Shown here: piece by piece, positions 21,762-25,716 of the stretch
Layout: each line of letters begins with the position of its first letter
How positions within the stretch are numbered: the stretch's first letter is position 1
From: an uncultured Bacillota bacterium
Lineage (GTDB): Bacteria > Bacillota > Clostridia > Tissierellales > Tepidimicrobiaceae
Direction: 5' to 3'
Length of the DNA: 25,716 nt
Assembly (NCBI GenBank): GCA_937967955.1
Contig: CALBUB010000029.1
Coordinates: forward strand, 1-25,716
Notes under the pieces: model-generated
Seen by the model: the letters and a program-made list of their open reading frames with translations, nothing else
What the model was told of the DNA's origin: nothing
Database searches by the model: none
Position numbers and translations under genes: made by a program

Positions 21762-22835
21762 ATGAAAACAAACGTTTACGTACTTTATGGTGGTAAATCA
21801 GCAGAACACGAAGTATCATTAAAAAGTGCTTCAGCCATATTGAATGCTTTAGATAAGGAAAAGTACAATGTACACCCAGTATATATTACAAAGGAAGGGG
21901 TTTGGTGCTACCTAGGTTTACTGAAAGAAGAAATAAAAAGCGTTGACCAGCTACAAGTAGAGTCAAAGGAAAGCGTATCTGAATCCTTAGGAAAATTTTT
22001 AACTGAAATAATAGATGATACCCAAAGAAATGTAATCTTCCCAGCAATCCACGGAACCTTTGGAGAAGACGGAACACTACAAGGTCTCTTAGAAATTATA
22101 AACATCCCTTATGTAGGCAATGAAGTATTATCCTCAGCTGTAGGTATGGACAAGGTAATAATGAAAGATGTGTTTGTAAAACACAATTTACCAGTTACTA
22201 AATATACTTCAGTAAGATTACATGCTTGGAAAGAAGATAAAGAAAAGGTGTTAGATGAAATTGAAAAGGAATTAAAGTATGCTTATTTCGTAAAGCCTGC
22301 CAATTTAGGCTCTAGTGTAGCAGTAAATAGGGTTGAAAATAGAGAAGAACTGAAAAAAGCTATAGACGAGGCCTTTATCTACGATACAAAAGTGATAATA
22401 GAAGAAGAAGTTAAAGGTAGAGAAATGCAAGTTTCTGTTATTGGAAATGACAATCCTAAAGCTTCTCTTCCTGGAGAGTTCATCATAAATAGGCCTTTCT
22501 TCGATTATGAAGCTAAGTATAACGATAACAGTACCACTCCAGTAGTCCCTGCCAGACTAACACCGGAAGTAACTGAAAAGGTAAGAAAGTTAGCTGTTGA
22601 AGCTTTCAAGGTTCTCAACTGCTATGGTCTAGCTAGAGTGGATATATTCGTTACTGATGATAATGAAGTCCTTGTAAACGAAATAAATACAATGCCTGGT
22701 TTTACAGCCCTAAGCATGACACCCGTTTTATGGAAGGCTACTGATGGAACTACATATCCTGAACTGGTAGAAAAGCTAATCCAACTTGCTTTTGAAAGAT
22801 ATGAACAGAAAAATAGTCTAAGAAGAACGAGGTGA
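21762..22835 (+). CDS. ddl: D-alanine--D-alanine ligase
   Basis: 357 residues, an ATP-grasp ligase of the cytosol that joins two D-Ala for peptidoglycan precursors. Visible family motifs are VLYGGKSAEHEVSLKSA at the N terminus, the GTFGEDGTLQGLLE loop (about 103-116), FVKPANLGSSVAV (about 178-190), the metal-binding stretch ARVDIFV and the C-terminal NEINTMPGFTALSM. The ATG follows GGAGGG by 7 nt. It is the first gene of a ddl-murF operon; murF starts 4 bp after its stop, with its ribosome site inside the end of ddl, which points to coupled translation. The 239-bp upstream region shows several AT-rich hexamers but no promoter I would place firmly. Confidence 0.97.
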   Translation: MKTNVYVLYGGKSAEHEVSLKSASAILNALDKEKYNVHPVYITKEGVWCYLGLLKEEIKSVDQLQVESKESVSESLGKFLTEIIDDTQRNVIFPAIHGTFGEDGTLQGLLEIINIPYVGNEVLSSAVGMDKVIMKDVFVKHNLPVTKYTSVRLHAWKEDKEKVLDEIEKELKYAYFVKPANLGSSVAVNRVENREELKKAIDEAFIYDTKVIIEEEVKGREMQVSVIGNDNPKASLPGEFIINRPFFDYEAKYNDNSTTPVVPARLTPEVTEKVRKLAVEAFKVLNCYGLARVDIFVTDDNEVLVNEINTMPGFTALSMTPVLWKATDGTTYPELVEKLIQLAFERYEQKNSLRRTR

Positions 22836-22839
22836 TTAG

Positions 22840-24246
22840 GTGATAAAACGCACTTTAGAAGAAGTACAGTTAATGGCTAAAGGAACAGGCTTAAAGGAAG
22901 AGTACAAGGATATACTCATAGAAGGGGTTTCTACCGACTCAAGAACTATAAAGGAAGGTCAGCTGTTTGTTCCCTTAATAGGTGAACGCTTTGATGGTCA
23001 TAAGTTCATACAACAGGCAATTGAAAAAGGAGCCAAGGCTTCCTTATGGAGTAAAGATAAGCCTTTGCCAGAGATTGACTTTCCCTTTATATTAGTAGAG
23101 GATACCTTAACTGCCCTTCACCAATTGGCTAAGGAGTATAGAAGCCAACTAAATATAAAGGTAATTGGAATAACTGGCAGCAATGGTAAAACTACTACTA
23201 AGGATATTACTGCCAGCTTGCTAAGTATGAAATATAAGACTCAGAAAACGGCAGGCAACTATAACAACTTCATTGGAGTTCCTCTTACTATTTTAAACCT
23301 AGATGAGGACACTGAAATGGCTGTTATCGAAATGGGTACCGAAATGTTTGGTGAACTATCTACACTGACTTCAATAGTAAAACCTGATGTAGCCATAATA
23401 ACCAGCATTGGGGAAGCCCATTTAGAGCATTTGGTTACCAAGGAAAATGTAGCAAAGGCAAAGCTAGAAATACTAGAAGGCTTAAAGCCAGAAGGAGTAT
23501 TCATATACTTTGGAGATGACCCTACCCTTAAAAAGGTATTAAAAGACTATCCTATAAAGCATAGGACTATTTCCTATGGTACAGAGGAGCACAATGACTA
23601 CCAATGTAAGTTGAATAGTATGTCTCATAAGGGCTTGTCCTTTACGTTGGAAACTCCTGTTTTTAAGGAGTTGTCCCTTCCTATATTAGGAAGGCATAAT
23701 ATGTATAACGCAACGGCTGCTATAGCAGCGGCTAGGTATTTTGATGTACCCTTAGAGCTAATACAGGAAGGCCTTTATCAAGTAGATAAAACAGGCTTGA
23801 GGGACGAACTAATCCAGGCCCAAGGCTTTACCATATTGAATGACTCATATAAATCCAATCCAGATAGCCTACTAGCAGCCTTAGATACCTTTTATGCTAT
23901 GGAAAATTTCAAGCAAAAGATTGCAGTTATTGGGGATATGCTAGGCCTAGGAAAAGATGAAATAAAGGCCCATGAAAAAATAGGCCTAGTTATAGATGAA
24001 AAGCAAGTAGACTATATATTCACCATAGGCCCTCTTGCTAAACACATAGGAGAAAAAGCAAAGGATAGATTTGGAAAGAATAGGATAATCCATAGCGAAA
24101 ATAAAGAAGAATTAATAGACAGGCTAAAAAAAGTCATAAAACCCAAATCTTTAATTCTAGTTAAAGCTTCTAGATCCTTAGAGCTTGAAAAAGTAGTAGA
24201 AGCCATAAGTAAAGAAGTATCTTTTTCTGAAAATGAGATTATATAA
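22840..24246 (+). CDS. murF: UDP-N-acetylmuramoyl-tripeptide--D-alanyl-D-alanine ligase
   Basis: 468 residues, the cytosolic Mur ligase that adds the D-Ala-D-Ala made by Ddl to the UDP-MurNAc tripeptide. The N-terminal substrate domain has GVSTDSRTIKEGQLFVPLIGERFDGHKF; the ATPase domain has GITGSNGKTTTKD with its P-loop near residue 113, then NYNNFIGVPLT and EMGTEMFGE; the C-terminal domain has LNDSYKSNPDS and GDMLGLG. Translation starts with GTG 22840, using GAGGTG that overlaps the ddl stop codon. The stop codon begins inside the terminator stem. Product and substrate are consecutive in one pathway, so this operon supplies the last cytosolic precursor steps. Confidence 0.97.
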   Translation: MIKRTLEEVQLMAKGTGLKEEYKDILIEGVSTDSRTIKEGQLFVPLIGERFDGHKFIQQAIEKGAKASLWSKDKPLPEIDFPFILVEDTLTALHQLAKEYRSQLNIKVIGITGSNGKTTTKDITASLLSMKYKTQKTAGNYNNFIGVPLTILNLDEDTEMAVIEMGTEMFGELSTLTSIVKPDVAIITSIGEAHLEHLVTKENVAKAKLEILEGLKPEGVFIYFGDDPTLKKVLKDYPIKHRTISYGTEEHNDYQCKLNSMSHKGLSFTLETPVFKELSLPILGRHNMYNATAAIAAARYFDVPLELIQEGLYQVDKTGLRDELIQAQGFTILNDSYKSNPDSLLAALDTFYAMENFKQKIAVIGDMLGLGKDEIKAHEKIGLVIDEKQVDYIFTIGPLAKHIGEKAKDRFGKNRIIHSENKEELIDRLKKVIKPKSLILVKASRSLELEKVVEAISKEVSFSENEII

Positions 24247-24275
24247 GATGGAGGATTAAATCCTTCATCTTTTTT
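24245..24275 (+). terminator. Rho-independent terminator of ddl-murF
   Basis: A 12-bp stem, AAGATGGAGGAT / ATCCTTCATCTT with one G-U and a TAA loop, followed by six T. The stem begins in the murF stop codon. Confidence 0.92.
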
Positions 24276-24355
24276 ATCTTTTTATAATAAATAGAAAGCT
24301 ATAAGTTACATAAATCTTACCTATACTAAGCTGGAAAGCTTAGGGACATATTAGT

Positions 24356-24528
24356 AAAAAAGAGTCCACTAAAGACCCTCAGAATTAAATCCTCCACCTA
24401 TAGATTTATTCTCACACAATTGTTATAATCTAATTGACTTATTGGATAATTTTTCCGTAAAATAGTAAATCTATCCTCAAAAAACTACCCTTCCTTAGCA
24501 TAATATGGATATCTTATGGGTAATATTA
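24356..24528 (-). ncRNA. Candidate small minus-strand transcript between murF and the M16 gene
   Basis: On the minus strand TAATATT (24528-24522), 14 bp, CATATTATG (24507-24499) matches the Bacillus sigma-E pattern kmATATT-N14-CATA. About 115 nt downstream GAGGGTC-TTTAGTG-GACTCTT (24380-24360, two G-U) with a T6 run resembles an intrinsic terminator. Together they could bound an RNA of about 135 nt. The only frames inside are under 15 codons. AT-rich DNA yields such matches by chance, so this stays tentative. The plus strand of the same gap (24276-24584) otherwise holds a 7-bp hairpin at 24326-24343 and the M16 promoter. Confidence 0.25.
24434..24463 (+). promoter_or_regulatory. Probable promoter of the M16 peptidase gene
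   Basis: TTGACT (24434-24439), 18-bp spacer, TAAAAT (24458-24463); one mismatch in each hexamer. The start near 24470 leaves a leader of about 115 nt before the coding region. Confidence 0.5.
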
Positions 24529-24584
24529 TTCAATAGATTAGGCATTTACTAATAATCACATGTGTAGTACTAGGAGGTTATTAT

Positions 24585-25716
24585 ATGAATTTTGAGATCA
24601 ACAAAACTTACTATGGATTTAAGCTTATAGAAGAACGGAATGTGCCAGAGATTCAATCTATAGCTAGAATATTTTATCATGAAAAAAGCGGTGCTAAACT
24701 GCTCCAATTGGAAAATGACGATGATAACAAAGTGTTTTCCATAGGCTTTAGAACTCCTCCTTCTGATAGTACAGGAGTACCCCATATAGTAGAACACTGC
24801 GTTCTTTCTGGCTCTAGAAAGTACACCACTAAAGAACCTTTTATGGATATGGCCAAGGGCTCACTGCAAACCTTTATGAATGCTATAACTTTCAGTGATA
24901 AGACTTTATACCCTATTGCCAGTAGGAATGAAAAGGACTTTTTTAATTTAATGGACGTTTACTTAGATGCAGTATTCTATCCAAAAATATACGAAAAGCC
25001 TGAAATATTCATGCAGGAAGGCTGGCATCATGAAATATTTGATGAAAATGAGCCTATTAGATATAAAGGTGTAGTATATAATGAAATGCTAGGAGCTTAT
25101 TCATCTCCTGAAAGGATTTTAAGCGATAATATTAGTATGTCTTTATTCCCTGATACTTGCTATAAACATTCTTCTGGAGGAAATCCTGAGGTAATACCAG
25201 AGCTATCCTATGAAGAGTTTCTAAACTTTCATAGAAGGTACTACCATCCTTCCAACTGCTATATATTCCTATATGGAAATGGAGATTTAGAAAAACAGCT
25301 TAAGCACATAGACCAACACTATCTATCTAATTTTGATAAGAAGGAAATAGATTCTACCATAAGGGAACAAAAGCCCTTTATATCCAGAAATGAAGTAATA
25401 GATTACTATCCCATTTCCAAAGATGAACCAGAGGAAAATCGTGCCTATCTAAGTTTAAACTTTGTTATAGGAAAGAGCACAGAGGCAAAGGATTACTTGA
25501 TGGCTAACATATTAAGCCAGCTATTAATATCATCAGAGGCGGCCCCTTTAAAAAATGCCCTTCTTGAAAAGGGAATTGGGGAAGACATATTCCCAATAAT
25601 AGTAGATGGCCTACAATTAGGCTTTGGAGTAGCTGTAAAAAATACTTCCCCTGAAAAGAAGGCTGAGTTTGAAAAAGTAGTCTTGGATACCTTAAACAAA
25701 GTAGTAAAAGAAGGAA
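24585..25716 (+). CDS. M16C (PreP/Cym1-like) zinc metallopeptidase, N-terminal part, cut by window edge
   Basis: The first 377 residues are present; the family is about 970 residues, so roughly 60 percent is missing. The inverted zinc motif HxxEH is HIVEH (His67, Glu70, His71), and the third ligand is Glu167 in GVVYNEMLGAY, a spacing typical of the presequence-protease (M16C) subgroup rather than the shorter M16B enzymes. Other family stretches are SIGFRTPPSDSTGVPH, HCVLSGSRKYTTKEPFMDM, QTFMNAITFSDKTLYP and WHHEIFDENEPIRYKG. These large clamshell enzymes degrade short peptides in the cytosol. The ATG at 24585 follows AGGAGG by 7 nt. Specific substrates cannot be deduced. Confidence 0.94.
   Translation, partial: MNFEINKTYYGFKLIEERNVPEIQSIARIFYHEKSGAKLLQLENDDDNKVFSIGFRTPPSDSTGVPHIVEHCVLSGSRKYTTKEPFMDMAKGSLQTFMNAITFSDKTLYPIASRNEKDFFNLMDVYLDAVFYPKIYEKPEIFMQEGWHHEIFDENEPIRYKGVVYNEMLGAYSSPERILSDNISMSLFPDTCYKHSSGGNPEVIPELSYEEFLNFHRRYYHPSNCYIFLYGNGDLEKQLKHIDQHYLSNFDKKEIDSTIREQKPFISRNEVIDYYPISKDEPEENRAYLSLNFVIGKSTEAKDYLMANILSQLLISSEAAPLKNALLEKGIGEDIFPIIVDGLQLGFGVAVKNTSPEKKAEFEKVVLDTLNKVVKEG

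Noticed and set aside
24276..24584. T-box or other riboswitch in the leader before the M16 gene
   Set aside because: No T-box antiterminator motif, no conserved riboswitch core recognised, and no terminator on the plus strand shortly before the start codon.

Overview
The window reads as chromosomal DNA of a low-GC, anaerobic, Gram-positive, probably endospore-forming bacterium of the Clostridia/Tissierellia type. That is inferred from AT-rich codon use, strong AGGAGG-type ribosome binding sites, a HydE [FeFe]-hydrogenase maturase, a giant 2-hydroxyacyl-CoA dehydratase activase-like protein, oxygen/NO-type hemerythrins, LysM proteins with mother-cell-type promoters, and a gene with an in-frame UGA that looks like a selenoprotein. 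No rRNA, tRNA, insertion sequence, prophage or CRISPR array was seen.

Layout. 1-1.5 kb (minus): 5' part of an alkyladenine DNA glycosylase, then a lipoprotein of unknown function. 1.6-5.9 kb (minus): a 1418-residue double-ATPase activase/dehydratase-like fusion. 5.9-7.05 kb: divergent intergenic region with a near-consensus promoter overlapped by a CsoR/CstR-type operator, driving a membrane polyferredoxin of the NapH type (plus). 7.1-8.5 kb (minus): two paralogous multi-LysM proteins, each behind a matching sigma-K-like promoter. 8.6-9.5 kb (minus): a TIGR01212/YtqA radical SAM protein. 9.6-10.3 kb (plus): a Crp/Fnr regulator. 10.4-12.2 kb (minus): a two-gene hemerythrin + DUF438/PAS operon behind an Fnr-type palindrome centred at -41.5. 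12.3-13.9 kb (minus): a DEAD-box RNA helicase with a DbpA-type RNA-binding tail. 14.1-15.9 kb (plus): oligoendopeptidase F. 15.9-17.0 kb (minus): hydE. 17.25-18.6 kb (plus): a membrane M23 peptidase followed by a bactofilin. 18.6-20.3 kb (minus): a TcyP-type cystine transporter followed 20 bp later by a small HesB/IscA-like gene interrupted by UGA. 20.4-21.5 kb (minus): an AI-2E family membrane protein. 21.8-24.2 kb (plus): ddl-murF, peptidoglycan precursor synthesis. 24.6 kb to the end (plus): 5' part of an M16C (PreP-like) metallopeptidase.

The most notable item is the UGA-containing gene at 18630-18914. An ordinary gene finder would report this stretch as empty. Read through the UGA it gives a 94-residue protein with a Cys-x-x-Sec motif, a good ribosome binding site, and a perfect 8-bp hairpin immediately 3' of the UGA, and it sits in an apparent operon with a cystine importer. 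Several promoter/operator arrangements are also unusually clear: the CsoR-type operator, the class-II Fnr site, and the paired LysM promoters with a read-through-specific hairpin over a ribosome binding site. All functional statements rest on motif recognition by eye; no database search was run.
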